Counted from the first letter of the stretch, positions 51,444 through 59,778 are shown. The stretch is DNA of 64,000 bases from VRUE01 sp963812335 (GCA_963812335.1 CAWEUU010000006.1:62001-126000); one strand, 5' to 3'. The notes: generated by a model from the letters alone, not told the origin. Program-made: numbers and translations.

Positions 51444-53127
51444 GGCCCGCGACGTGCTCGACGAGCATCGCCTTCGCCGCCTGATCGACGTCGGCAGGGG
51501 GCTCGTCGCCCAGCTCGACCTCGAGACCGTGCTGCGCGAGGTCGTCGACGTCGCCCGGGAGCTGACCGGCGCGCGCTACGCCGCTCTCGGCATCCTCGAC
51601 GAGGACCGGCACGAGCTCGAGCGCTTCATCTACGTCGGCATCGACGATCGCACGAGGGCGCGGATCGGCGACCTGCCGCGGGGTCAGGGGGTGCTGGGGG
51701 AGCTGATCCGCAACCCGGCGCCGCTGCGCCTGCGCGAGGTCGGCGACCACCCCCGCTCCTTCGGGTTTCCCCCGGGACACCCGCCGATGCACAGCTTTCT
51801 CGGCGTGCCGATCGTCGTCCGCGGCCAGACCTACGGCAACCTCTACCTGACCGAGAAGGAGGGGGGCGATTTCGACGCCGCGGACGAGGAGGCGGCGACG
51901 ATCCTCGCCGAATGGGCGGCGGTGACGATCTTCAACGTGCGCCTCTACAGCCAGTCCGAGGAGGAGCGGGGAGCGCTGGAGCGGGCTGTGCACGGCCTCG
52001 AGGCGACGACGGAGATCGCCCGTGCGGTCGGTGGCGAGACCGATCCCTCCCGCGTGCTGGAGACGATCGCCAAGCGGACGCGGGGGCTGGTCGGCGCCGG
52101 CTCGTTGCTGGTTCTGCTCGAGGACGGTGCAGGCTCCGAGGTGGTTGCTGCGGCCGGTGATTGCGGGAGCGCGCCGGTCGGCCGCCGGATCACGGTGGAG
52201 ACCCCCTCCTCGCCTGCCGCCCTTCGCGCGGTGCGGGGTCTCGGAATTGAGGCGCGCGCCGCGCTGCTAGCTCCGCTCACCTTTCACGGCCGCGGGCTGG
52301 GGGCGATCGTGGCGCTCGACCGGCTCGAGGAAGGCCCCGACTTCTACCCCGAAGACGAGCGCATGCTGACCGCTGCCGCGGCCAGCGCCGCGACCGCGGT
52401 CGCAACCGTGCAGTCGGTCACCGAGGAGCGCCTGCGTCAGACGATGCTCACCGCCGAGCGCGAGCGGGCGCGTTGGGCGCGAGAGCTGCACGACTCTGTC
52501 CTGCAGGGCATCGGCTCGCGCCTCGTGATGCTCTCCGGGGCGCTGAAGAGCGGCGATCCGGAGCGCCTCGGGGCCGCGGTGGAGCAGGCGCTCGGCGACA
52601 TGGCCGGCGACATCGACGACCTGCGCGTGCTGATCACCGAGTTGCGCCCGGCGACGCTCGATCAGCTAGGCCTGCGCGCCGCGCTCGAGGACCTTGCCGA
52701 GCGGGTCGGCCAGGGCGAGGAGATTGAGGTCGTCACCGAACTCCAGGTCGAGGCCGAGCGGCTCGAGCCGGAGTTGGAGACCGTCGTCTACCGGCTCGTC
52801 CAGGAGGCGCTGAACAACGTCGCCAAGCACGCCGGCGCAACGGCGGTTCGGCTTGAGGTGTGTAGCGAGGCCGACCGCCTCGACGTGCTCGTCGCCGACG
52901 ACGGCTGCGGCTTTGACCCGGCGAGCGAGCGCGCCGGCTTCGGCCTGGCCGGGATGCGCGAGCGGATCGAGCTGGTCGGGGGGGAGCTGCAGATCGAGTC
53001 GCAGCCGGCGAGCGGCACCCGGGTGATGGCGAACGTGCCGCTTGCGGCGCCCGCGACCGGAGGCACCGGCTCAGGTCTCGAGCAGGCCGCGGGAGATCGC
53101 GCTGCGGACCAGCTCGGCCCTGGTTGA
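51442..53127 (+). CDS. Soluble GAF-domain sensor histidine kinase (NarL-system type)
   Basis: 561 residues without membrane helices. Two GAF domains (about 20-165 and 190-330); the first contains FGFPPGHPPMHSFLGVPI and GNLYLTEKEGGDFDAADEEAA, as in DevS/DosT-like haem or small-molecule sensors. The HisKA_3 box RWARELHDSVLQG carries His350. HATPase motifs NNVAKHAGA and DDGCGFDPASERAGFGLAGMRER follow. It should phosphorylate the convergent NarL-type regulator, whose gene overlaps its 3' end by 57 nt. The last 25 residues are low complexity because of that overlap. Confidence 0.9.
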   Translation: MARDVLDEHRLRRLIDVGRGLVAQLDLETVLREVVDVARELTGARYAALGILDEDRHELERFIYVGIDDRTRARIGDLPRGQGVLGELIRNPAPLRLREVGDHPRSFGFPPGHPPMHSFLGVPIVVRGQTYGNLYLTEKEGGDFDAADEEAATILAEWAAVTIFNVRLYSQSEEERGALERAVHGLEATTEIARAVGGETDPSRVLETIAKRTRGLVGAGSLLVLLEDGAGSEVVAAAGDCGSAPVGRRITVETPSSPAALRAVRGLGIEARAALLAPLTFHGRGLGAIVALDRLEEGPDFYPEDERMLTAAAASAATAVATVQSVTEERLRQTMLTAERERARWARELHDSVLQGIGSRLVMLSGALKSGDPERLGAAVEQALGDMAGDIDDLRVLITELRPATLDQLGLRAALEDLAERVGQGEEIEVVTELQVEAERLEPELETVVYRLVQEALNNVAKHAGATAVRLEVCSEADRLDVLVADDGCGFDPASERAGFGLAGMRERIELVGGELQIESQPASGTRVMANVPLAAPATGGTGSGLEQAAGDRAADQLGPG

Positions 53128-53700
53128 GACGCCGAGCTTTTGCTGAATGTGGGCGCGGTGGGTCTCGACCGTGCGCACGCTGATGTAGAGCTGCGCGGCG
53201 ATCTCGGCGTTGGTGTGGCCGAGGGCGATCAAGCGCAGAACGCCCGTCTCCCGTTCGCTCAGGTCGGGGGCCGCGCTCTCCGGTTCGGCGGCGAGCTTCG
53301 CGCCCAGCGCCGGTTGCAGGTAGGTCTCGCCGGCGGCAGCCTTGCGCACCGCCCGCACCAGCTCGTCGGCGGCGGCCTCCTTGAGCACGTAGCCGAGCAC
53401 CCCGAGTTGCAGTGCCTGGCGGGCGAAGGCCGGCCCCTGCTGCATCGTCAAGACGACTATCTGGGTCGCGGGCGAGGCCACGCGCATCTCGGGAATCGCC
53501 TCCAGGCTGGGCTTGCCGGGCATGTTGAGGTCGAGGATCAGCACGTCGGGCTTGTGCCCGCGCAGATAGCGGACCGCGTCCTCGGCTCCCTCCGCCTCGG
53601 CGACCACCTCGAAGCCCGGCTCCTCCTCGAGCAGCACGCGCAGGGCCCGGCGCACGACCGTGTGATCGTCGGCCAAAACGATCGAGATCCCCTCCGCCAT
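53071..53700 (-). CDS. NarL/FixJ-family response regulator
   Basis: 209 residues. Receiver domain with acidic ADDHTVVRR, phospho-Asp57 in LILDLNMPG and Lys in YVLKEAAADEL; LuxR-type helix-turn-helix (about 147-205) with LSERETGVLRLIALGHTNAEIA and VRTVETHRAHIQQKLG. The start at 53700 is supported by TAGGAT (53713-53708) 7 nt upstream. It is probably the partner of the convergent GAF kinase. Confidence 0.92.
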   Translation of the reverse strand: MAEGISIVLADDHTVVRRALRVLLEEEPGFEVVAEAEGAEDAVRYLRGHKPDVLILDLNMPGKPSLEAIPEMRVASPATQIVVLTMQQGPAFARQALQLGVLGYVLKEAAADELVRAVRKAAAGETYLQPALGAKLAAEPESAAPDLSERETGVLRLIALGHTNAEIAAQLYISVRTVETHRAHIQQKLGVSTRAELVRSAISRGLLET

Positions 53701-53929
53701 GCCGACGATCCTAGTCAGCCGAGTGGCCGACATCGAATTCCTGGAATGGAATGCGTGAGGCAGGGTATGAAGACGCTGCCGCAGTCGGGTGCAGATCTCG
53801 TTGTCGGACCTTCCGCGGGGGTCACCCGGCGAGCAATCGCCGCCGAGACACCCGCCCAAGCCGCGGCGAGGGTTACGGGACGCGAGCTTTGCCTGCCGGC
53901 CGGGTCTCGGCGACCGCTAGGGTCTGACC
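53701..53929. other. Intergenic region without a recognisable gene
   Basis: About 230 nt between the divergent response regulator and the sulfur-relay operon. It contains only the two -10 boxes at its ends (53713-53708 minus, 53918-53923 plus). I see no RNA gene or repeat in it. Confidence 0.5.
53918..53923 (+). promoter_or_regulatory. -10 box of the sulfur-relay operon
   Basis: TAGGGT exactly 6 nt before ATG 53930; leaderless arrangement, which also supports the 61-codon gene as the first gene of the operon. Confidence 0.5.
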
Positions 53930-54115
53930 ATGGCCGTTCGACGTCGATCGCCGCGCAACCGCGCAAGCGATCGGCTGACGCCCGGCGAACTGGCTGCCGT
54001 CGATGCGGTGGCCCGCGCGATGGACCTCGCCAACCTTTCCTCGAACACCTTCGAGGGGCTGCTGGGTCGTCTGGGCCTCTCGCGGTCCGCCGAGCCCCGA
54101 TTGTCGGTGCCATGA
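53930..54115 (+). CDS. Small basic protein leading the sulfur-relay operon
   Basis: 61 residues, not recognised. Basic N-terminus (MAVRRRSPRNRASDRL) followed by two probable helices (GELAAVDAVARAMDLANL and TFEGLLGRLGL). No Cys, so it cannot carry sulfur itself. A -10 box lies 6 nt upstream, and its stop overlaps the next start by 4 nt (ATGA), which argues that it is a real, coupled gene. Perhaps a partner or regulator of the flavoprotein. Confidence 0.55.
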   Translation: MAVRRRSPRNRASDRLTPGELAAVDAVARAMDLANLSSNTFEGLLGRLGLSRSAEPRLSVP

Positions 54116-55374
54116 GCCGCCGCATCGTCGTGATCGGCGCCGGGACCGGCGGAACGCTCGTCGCCAACCGCCTGTGCAGGCTCTATGGCGATGCCGCCCA
54201 GATCACCGTCGTCGACCGCGACGACCGGCACGTCTACCAACCCGGGCTGCTCTTCGTGCCCTTCGGCCTCGAGGAGCCGGAGGCGATCGTCCGCTCGCGC
54301 CGCGAGCAGCTGCGCGACGGGATCGAGTTCCGCCTGGCGGAGGTCGATCGGGTGGAGACCGCCGCCGACACCGTGCACCTGGGCGACGGCTCGACGCTCT
54401 CCTACGACGTGCTGGTCGTCGCCAGCGGGGCGTCGCTCCTCTACGAGGAGACCGAGGGGCTGACCGGTCCCGGCTGGGGCGAGAGGACCTTCTCCTTCTA
54501 CTCGCTCGAGGCGGCGACGGCGCTGCGGGACGCATTGCGCTCCTTCGACGAGGGCCGGCTGGTGGTGAACATGATCGACCTGCCGATCAAGTGCCCCGTC
54601 GCGCCGCTCGAGTTCTGCTTCCTGGCGGACTGGTACCTGCGCAAGCGCGGGGTTCGCGAGAAGGTGGAGATCACCTACGCGACGCCGCTCGATGCGGCTT
54701 TCACCAAGCCTGTGGCAGCCGAGCACCTCGCCGGGATGCTGGCGGAGAAGGACATCTGCCTGGAGGCGGAGTTCGCGACCGGCCAGGTCGACGGCGAGGG
54801 GGGCCGGCTGGTCAGCTGGGACGAGCGCGAGGTCCCCTTCGACCTGCTGGTCGCGATCCCGCTGCACGGCGGCGCCGGGTTCGTCTCGCGCTCGCCGGAG
54901 CTCGGTGACGAGCTGGGGTTCGTGCGGACCGACCACAACACGCTGCAGAGCAAGGCCGCCCCCAACGTGTTCGCGACCGGCGACGCCGCCAACCTGCCGA
55001 CCTCCAAGGCGGGCTCGGCGGCGCACTTCGAGGGCGAGACCCTGACCGAGAACGTCCGGCGCTTCCTCGCCGGCGAAGAGGTCGAGGGCAGCTACGACGG
55101 GCACGTCAACTGCTTCATCGAGAGCGGCTTCCACAAGGCGCTGCTGATCGACTTCAACTACGAGGTGGAGCCGCTACCCGGCCGCTACCCGCGGCCTCGC
55201 CTGGGGCCGCTGCCCCTGCTGCGCGAGTCGCGCCTCAACCACCTCGGCAAGCTCGCCTTTCAGTCGTTCTACTGGCATGTGATCCTGCCCGGCCGCGACG
55301 TGCCCGGCATCAGCGCCCGCATGTCGACGGCCGGCGGGCAATCGACCGCAAGCGCAGAAGGAGGCAGACGATGA
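54112..55374 (+). CDS. Sulfide:quinone oxidoreductase-like flavoprotein
   Basis: 420 residues. FAD Rossmann motif VVIGAGTGGTLVANRL (6-21), a Cys in the DLPIKCPVAPLEF motif near 163 that matches an active Cys of the SQR family, and a second FAD motif VFATGDAANLPTSKAGSAAHFEG near 285-307. A C-terminal amphipathic segment (LNHLGKLAFQSFYWHVI) may bind the membrane. Of the usual redox cysteines only this Cys is placed clearly, so sulfide oxidation is not certain. It is followed by TusE-like and DsrE-like genes, pointing to sulfur handling. Confidence 0.8.
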   Translation: MSRRIVVIGAGTGGTLVANRLCRLYGDAAQITVVDRDDRHVYQPGLLFVPFGLEEPEAIVRSRREQLRDGIEFRLAEVDRVETAADTVHLGDGSTLSYDVLVVASGASLLYEETEGLTGPGWGERTFSFYSLEAATALRDALRSFDEGRLVVNMIDLPIKCPVAPLEFCFLADWYLRKRGVREKVEITYATPLDAAFTKPVAAEHLAGMLAEKDICLEAEFATGQVDGEGGRLVSWDEREVPFDLLVAIPLHGGAGFVSRSPELGDELGFVRTDHNTLQSKAAPNVFATGDAANLPTSKAGSAAHFEGETLTENVRRFLAGEEVEGSYDGHVNCFIESGFHKALLIDFNYEVEPLPGRYPRPRLGPLPLLRESRLNHLGKLAFQSFYWHVILPGRDVPGISARMSTAGGQSTASAEGGRR

Positions 55375-55688
55375 GCACCGTCACTTACGCCGGCACGCCG
55401 GTGGAGGTCGACTCCGAGGGCTTCCTAGAGCAGCCCGAGGACTGGAACGAGCAGATCGCGAAGCAGATAGCCGCGGAGAACGGAATCGAGCAGCTCACGG
55501 ATCGGCACTGGCTGGTGATCAACTTCATGCGCCAGGCCTACCTGGAGGACGGCTCGGCACCCTCGATCCGGACCCTTGGGAAGGCGTCGGGCGTGCCGAT
55601 CAAGGAGCTCTACCAGCTGTTCCCGAAAGGCCCGGCGAAACTCGCGGCTAAGATCGCCGGAATCCCGAAGCCGCGCGGCTGCATCTAA
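55371..55688 (+). CDS. TusE/DsrC-family sulfur-carrier protein, single C-terminal Cys
   Basis: 105 residues, standard length. Family signature DWNEQIA, LTDRHWLVINFMRQAYLE and the C-terminal arm FPKGPAKLAAKIAGIPKPRGCI (read as FPKGPAK and PKPRGCI). The penultimate Cys104 is present, but the second DsrC cysteine about 11 residues earlier is Ala93. This places it with TusE-like persulfide relays rather than with DsrC of sulfite reduction. It overlaps the flavoprotein stop by 4 nt. Confidence 0.88.
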   Translation: MSTVTYAGTPVEVDSEGFLEQPEDWNEQIAKQIAAENGIEQLTDRHWLVINFMRQAYLEDGSAPSIRTLGKASGVPIKELYQLFPKGPAKLAAKIAGIPKPRGCI

Positions 55689-55706
55689 GAGAGGGGCGAG
55701 TGCAAG

Positions 55707-56192
55707 ATGACCGATTCGCAGCAGCGGCCCGAGCCGATCGAGAAGGTCTCGATAATCATCTCCAAGGGCTCCCTGGAGGGCGTCTATCCGGGCCTGATCA
55801 TGGCCAACGGAGCCCGCATGGAGGGGATCGAGGCGAACGTCTTCTTCACCTTCTTCGGGCTGGACGCGATCAACAAGGCCAAGCACGACCACGTCAAGGT
55901 GGCGACCGTCGGCAACCCGGGGCTGCACCTCGCGACCTGGGCGGGCGGCATGCCAGGGATGTCGGCGCTCGTCACCCACAAGCTCGCCCAGGAAATGGAG
56001 AAGCTCGACATCCCGCCGATCCCCGAGTTCGTCGAGATGATCGCCGACTCCGGCGCGCCGCTGTACGCGTGCAAGGCCTCGGTCGACCTCTTCGGCCTGA
56101 GCAAGGAGGACTTCATCCCCCAGGTCGAGGACGTGATCACCGTCGGCGAGTTCTACGGGCTCGCCGGGGGCGGGCAGATCATCTTCACCTAA
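55707..56192 (+). CDS. DsrE/F-like sulfur-relay protein
   Basis: 161 residues. N-terminal IEKVSIIISKGSLEGVYPGLIMANG, then VFFTFFGLDAINK, and a Cys in PLYACKASVDLFGL near 117 in the position of the persulfide-carrying Cys of DsrE-type proteins; ends VITVGEFYGLAGGGQIIF. It probably hands sulfur to or from the TusE-like protein encoded just upstream. AGAGGGGCGAG (55689-55699) serves as ribosome site. Confidence 0.85.
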   Translation: MTDSQQRPEPIEKVSIIISKGSLEGVYPGLIMANGARMEGIEANVFFTFFGLDAINKAKHDHVKVATVGNPGLHLATWAGGMPGMSALVTHKLAQEMEKLDIPPIPEFVEMIADSGAPLYACKASVDLFGLSKEDFIPQVEDVITVGEFYGLAGGGQIIFT

Positions 56193-56305
56193 CCACCGCG
56201 CGCCAGCTCGGCCGCGGCCCGCTGGGCGTCGGGGAGGTCGCGCTCGGCCCCCGGCCCGAGGATGCGCCGCCAGAGCGGCGCCAGCGCACCGCTCTAGAAT
56301 CGAAA

Positions 56306-56378
56306 AGCCGACGCCCGGATTTGAACCGGGGACCCCTTCATTACGAGTGAAGTGCTCTACCAACTGAGCTACGTCGGC
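56306..56378 (-). tRNA. tRNA-Thr(CGT)
   Basis: 73 nt on the minus strand. Acceptor GCCGACG/CGTCGGC, D-arm GCTC-AGTTGGTA-GAGC, anticodon loop CTCGTAA giving CGT (reads ACG), T-arm CCCGG-TTCAAAT-CCGGG. No CCA is encoded. TAGAAT lies about 10 nt upstream on the minus strand as a likely -10 box. Confidence 0.95.
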
Positions 56379-56438
56379 GCCCGGTCCCATTCTAGGTGTC
56401 GTGGTTCCGTCGCGCCCTTCCTCTGGCCGGATTCTTCT

Positions 56439-56870
56439 TCAGCGCTTTGCAAGGAAGGCGATCGAGCCGCCGGGACGAGAGCAGCTGACGGAAACGCCGG
56501 CCTTGACCACGGCCGCCAGGCAGCGGTATTCGTCGTAGATCTCGCAGGAGCCTCGCGAGGCCTCGTTGCGCGGTGCGCAGGATGCCTGCTTAGACCATGC
56601 CGCGACCACGCCACGCCCGACGTCGCAGCCGATGCCGGTGACCCGCAGCCCTTCGGTGCCGGCGACGGTCGTGCGCCCGCAGCCGCGCGCCGCGGCGCCG
56701 GGGGGCGCGGCGGGTGTCGTCGCGGTCGCCCTCTGCTCTTCCCGGGCGGATCCCTGGGGGCCATAGCCGGACCCCGAGCCGTCGGAGCCGCAGCCGGTCG
56801 CCGCGAGCGTGGCCAGCGCGGCAAGGGTCGCAAGCGGGGCCAACGAACGGAAACGGCGGATGCGGTGCAT
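56439..56870 (-). CDS. Putative lipoprotein
   Basis: 143 residues, not recognised. A basic start and hydrophobic helix end in the lipobox LAATGC (near residue 26), so it should be lipid-anchored outside the membrane. A Ser/Gly/Ala/Pro linker (GSGSGYGPQG, TTPAAPPGAAA) follows, then a compact domain with six Cys (RGCGRT, GIGCDV, ASCAPR, GSCEIY, YRCLAA, SVSCSR) that could form three disulfides. ATG 56870 is chosen because TAGGTT (56882-56877) lies exactly 6 nt upstream. Function unknown. Confidence 0.7.
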   Translation of the reverse strand: MHRIRRFRSLAPLATLAALATLAATGCGSDGSGSGYGPQGSAREEQRATATTPAAPPGAAARGCGRTTVAGTEGLRVTGIGCDVGRGVVAAWSKQASCAPRNEASRGSCEIYDEYRCLAAVVKAGVSVSCSRPGGSIAFLAKR

Positions 56871-56972
56871 CACCCAAACCTAGCCCAGCTTCTACCTGTG
56901 CTCCGCCTTGGTCTTCCCGCCGCGCCCCCGACACTGCGGCTGCGGCCGACCCCAGCCCCCTCTGGCCGCGGG

Positions 56973-57686
56973 TCAGACACCCAGCTCGCGGGCGCGAGCG
57001 AAGATCCGGTCGAGCATCGGTTCGGTGAGACGGCCTGTGAAGGTGTTCTGCTGACTCGGGTGGTAGCAGCCGAGCAGCGTCCATTCCTCGATCTCAACTT
57101 CGGCTCCGTGGCCGAACTTGGGCCGTGGTCGCGGCGCCGCGGTCCCCAGTCCGCGCAGCGCACGTAGCGCACCGTCCCAGCCGAACGCACCCAAGGCGAC
57201 GATCGTTCGACACCGCGTGAGCAGCGCCAGCTCGCGCCCGAGGTAGGGGAGGCACTCGTTGCGCTCGGCCGGAGTCGGCTTGTTGGCGGGCGGCGCGCAG
57301 CGCACGACGGCGGTGACGTAGGCGCCGTGCAGGCGCAGGCCGTCGCCGCTCTGACGCGAGTCGGGCCGGCTCGCGTAGCCGGCACGGTGCAGCGCGGCGT
57401 AGAGCCAGTCGCCCGAGCGGTCGCCGGTGAACATGCGACCGGTGCGGTTGGCGCCGTGCGCCGCCGGAGCCAGGCCTACGATCGCAAGCTGCGCTTCGGG
57501 GTCGCCGAACCCGGAGACCGGTCGGGCCCAGTAATCCTCACCCTGAAAGCGCCGTGGTGGCGCTGCGGCGCTGGCCTCCCGCCACTCGACCAGGCGCGGG
57601 CAGCGCCGGCAAGCGTGGACCTCGGCGGCGAGCCGCGCCAGTGAGTCGTCGGCTTGTGGCCGTGTGGCCCGGTGCGTTGTGGCCAT
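56973..57686 (-). CDS. Type-5 uracil-DNA glycosylase
   Basis: 237 residues. Motif A is GLAPAAHGANRTGRMFTGDRS-like (GLAPAAHGAN near 71), lacking the catalytic Asp/Asn of family 1, as in family 5 (UDGb). Motif B is GCYHPSQQNTFTGRLT near 206. N-terminal CRRCP (about 27-31) and later Cys (RCAPP, TRC) supply the iron-sulfur ligands. It removes uracil, and in this family also hypoxanthine, from DNA. Matches the high-GC, deamination-prone genome. Confidence 0.88.
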   Translation of the reverse strand: MATTHRATRPQADDSLARLAAEVHACRRCPRLVEWREASAAAPPRRFQGEDYWARPVSGFGDPEAQLAIVGLAPAAHGANRTGRMFTGDRSGDWLYAALHRAGYASRPDSRQSGDGLRLHGAYVTAVVRCAPPANKPTPAERNECLPYLGRELALLTRCRTIVALGAFGWDGALRALRGLGTAAPRPRPKFGHGAEVEIEEWTLLGCYHPSQQNTFTGRLTEPMLDRIFARARELGV

Positions 57687-57870
57687 GCCGGAACTGAATC
57701 ACGTTTCACCTGCTCCACCCCGCCCTCCAGACCCATTTCCCCGGTTCTCCCATGGCCCCTCAGGACGCACTCCGAGCAACCATTCGGCGAATTGCTGGAA
57801 AAAGTGCCACTATTTTGCTAGGACGAAGCAAAGGCCCGAGTTCGGGCTGGAGAGCCACCTTTGCGACCAA

Positions 57871-57876
57871 TATAAT
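57871..57876 (+). promoter_or_regulatory. -10 box of the Lys-rich HTH gene
   Basis: Perfect TATAAT, 40 nt before ATG 57917, in the most AT-rich stretch of the neighbourhood. The leader ends with the strong ribosome site GGAGGAG (57905-57911). No clear -35 box. Confidence 0.5.
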
Positions 57877-57916
57877 GGAGTGGTTAGGCCACCCAGCAAC
57901 GATCGGAGGAGTCACT

Positions 57917-58615
57917 ATGCCCGCAAAGAGCAAGACCGCCAAAGGTAGGAAAAAAGGAAAATCGCGCCCGAAGAGCAAACGAGGCGTCAACCAGGATCTG
58001 GTCAAATCGCTGGCCCACGAGCTTCGCGCCGAGATCCTGGCGATCCTCAATGAACGGATGGCCAGCCCCAATGAACTTGCGAAGGAGCTCGACGAAGGGC
58101 TGAGCCAGGTCAGCTACCACGTCAAAGTCCTCAAGGACTACAACGTCATCACCCTCGTCAAGACCGAGCCGCGACGCGGAGCTGTGGAGCACTACTACCG
58201 CGCCACCTCGCGCGCCTACCTGACCGATCGCGACTGGCGCGAACTGCCGGAGTCGGCCCGGGTCGCGATGAGCGCCGACCTGTTCCAGACGATCCTCGAC
58301 GACGTCGTCGCCTCGCTCGAGGGTGAAGTCTTCGACCAGCGTGAGGACCGGCACATGAGCTGGACCCCGATGATGGTCGACCAGCAGGGGTGGGAGGAGA
58401 TCAGCGGCATCCTCGATGGCGCGCTGAAGCAAGTGCTCAAAGCCCAGGCGGCAGCGGTCAAGCGGCTGGCCAAATCGAAAGAGGACGGCATCAACATGTC
58501 AGTCTCGATGATCGGCTACGAGGTTCCGGAGAAGGCGGCCAAGAAAGTTCCGAAGCGCAAATCGAAAGGCTCGGCCAAGAAGGCGAAAGGCAAAGCGAAA
58601 GCGAAGCGCAAGTAG
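57917..58615 (+). CDS. ArsR-like winged-helix regulator with lysine-rich tails
   Basis: 232 residues. A central winged helix (about 28-105) of ArsR type: VKSLAHELRAEILAILNERMASPNELAKEL, LSQVSYHVKVLKDYNVITLVK (in segments), then a helical region with DLFQTILDDVVASLEGEVF and WEEISGILDGALKQVLKAQ. Both ends are strongly basic: AKSKTAKGRKKGKSRPKSKR and, after PEKAAKKVPK, a tail of KSKGSAKKAKGKAK type like histone H1-like proteins. It may combine specific binding with chromosome coating. No metal-site Cys, so not a metal sensor. Start set by GGAGGAG. Confidence 0.75.
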   Translation: MPAKSKTAKGRKKGKSRPKSKRGVNQDLVKSLAHELRAEILAILNERMASPNELAKELDEGLSQVSYHVKVLKDYNVITLVKTEPRRGAVEHYYRATSRAYLTDRDWRELPESARVAMSADLFQTILDDVVASLEGEVFDQREDRHMSWTPMMVDQQGWEEISGILDGALKQVLKAQAAAVKRLAKSKEDGINMSVSMIGYEVPEKAAKKVPKRKSKGSAKKAKGKAKAKRK

Positions 58616-58671
58616 CACGGGCTCGGCCGGCGCAATTCCCGGTGAGTCCAAGCCCATAGGCTCCCCGGCCT

Positions 58672-59211
58672 GTGGGCGCCGATCCTTCAGCAGGTGGCTA
58701 TGGCGGACGGCGCGGCTTCGGCCGCGCCGTCGTCGTCTCGGCCCTGATCCTCGTCGCGACCGTCGTCGCGGGGGGCGGATGCGGTCCCAGCGGCCACGGC
58801 GCCGAGACCGACCCCGAGAAGGGGGCCGATGCGGCGATCCTCAACCAGGCGCTCGCTCGCGAGCTCACGCTGCTCGGCGCCTACACGCGCCTGCAGCCGC
58901 TGTCGGGCGGCTCGCGCCGCACCGTCGTGCGACGCCTGCGCGCCGAGCAGCAGGAATACGTCGACGACATAACCAAGGCGATTCGGGGTCTCGGCGGCGA
59001 TACCGAAGCCGAATCGGAAGCACTCGACCTCCCCGTGGACGCCGGCCGGGCGACCCTGCTCGAATCGATCGGCGAGCTGGAGGAAGCCGCGCTCGACTTC
59101 TACGTCGGCCAGGCAGCGCAGCTCAACACGCCGGCGCCGCGCACTCTCGATGCCTGGCTTGCCGCCGGTCACGCCCAGCACGTGGTCGAGCTGTCGAATG
59201 GTGGGGGATGA
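58672..59211 (+). CDS. Lipoprotein with ferritin-like helical domain
   Basis: 179 residues. A signal helix ends in the lipobox VVAGGGC (near residue 37). After an acidic linker come four helices: AILNQALARELTLLGAYTRL, RTVVRRLRAEQQEYVDDITKAI, ATLLESIGELEEAALDFYVGQA and TLDAWLAAGHAQHVVEL. The pattern resembles DUF4439-type ferritin-like domains, but a complete di-iron site is not evident. GTG start with TAGGCT (58657-58662) 9 nt upstream. Function unknown. Confidence 0.6.
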   Translation: MGADPSAGGYGGRRGFGRAVVVSALILVATVVAGGGCGPSGHGAETDPEKGADAAILNQALARELTLLGAYTRLQPLSGGSRRTVVRRLRAEQQEYVDDITKAIRGLGGDTEAESEALDLPVDAGRATLLESIGELEEAALDFYVGQAAQLNTPAPRTLDAWLAAGHAQHVVELSNGGG

Positions 59212-59223
59212 TTCCCGCGTGAC

Positions 59224-59778
59224 ATGTTCCCGCTGACGCTGGCTAACACGCTGACCCTGCTGCGCATCCTCGCCGTGCCGGTCGTAGTCGTCGCCCTGCT
59301 CGGAGAGACCCCCAACGGTGATGCGCTGGCCGCGGGCGTCTTCGCCCTGGCGGCGCTGACCGACGGCCTCGACGGCTACTTCGCGCGCTCGCGCGACGCC
59401 GTCACCACCTTCGGCAAGCTGATGGACCCGTTTGCCGACAAGCTGCTGATCACCGCGGCGCTGGTCTCTCTGGTCTCGCTCGACCGCCTCCAAGCCTGGG
59501 TCGCGATGGTGATCATTGCCCGCGAGATCGCGGTCACCGGGTTGCGCGCGATCGCCGCTGAGCGCGGAGTCGTGATCGCCGCCAGTTGGATGGGCAAGGT
59601 GAAGACTGTGCTGCAGATCGCTGCCGTGATCGCGCTGATCGCCGCCAATCCGGCGCCGCCGTGGGTCGACGTTCTCGTCTACCTCGCGGTGGCGGCGACG
59701 GTGATCAGCGGCGCCGACTACTTCCTCGGCCTGCGCCGCCGGCTCAACTCGCAGGAGCCTCCAGCCACTCGCGCATAG
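59224..59778 (+). CDS. pgsA: CDP-diacylglycerol-glycerol-3-phosphate 3-phosphatidyltransferase
   Basis: 184 residues with five to six membrane helices. The CDP-alcohol phosphatidyltransferase motif D-x2-DG-x2-AR-x8-G-x3-D-x3-D is complete (D47, D50, G51, A54, R55, G64, D68, D72). It makes phosphatidylglycerol phosphate for anionic lipids. It could also be a related PgsA-like synthase, but the N-terminus NTLTLLRILAVP is typical of PgsA. Its 3' end overlaps the convergent folE2 by 35 nt. Confidence 0.9.
   Translation: MFPLTLANTLTLLRILAVPVVVVALLGETPNGDALAAGVFALAALTDGLDGYFARSRDAVTTFGKLMDPFADKLLITAALVSLVSLDRLQAWVAMVIIAREIAVTGLRAIAAERGVVIAASWMGKVKTVLQIAAVIALIAANPAPPWVDVLVYLAVAATVISGADYFLGLRRRLNSQEPPATRA

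Noticed and set aside
57917..58615. ArsR metal sensor
   Set aside because: The winged helix fits, but there are no Cys or His clusters in the recognition helix or termini to bind metals.
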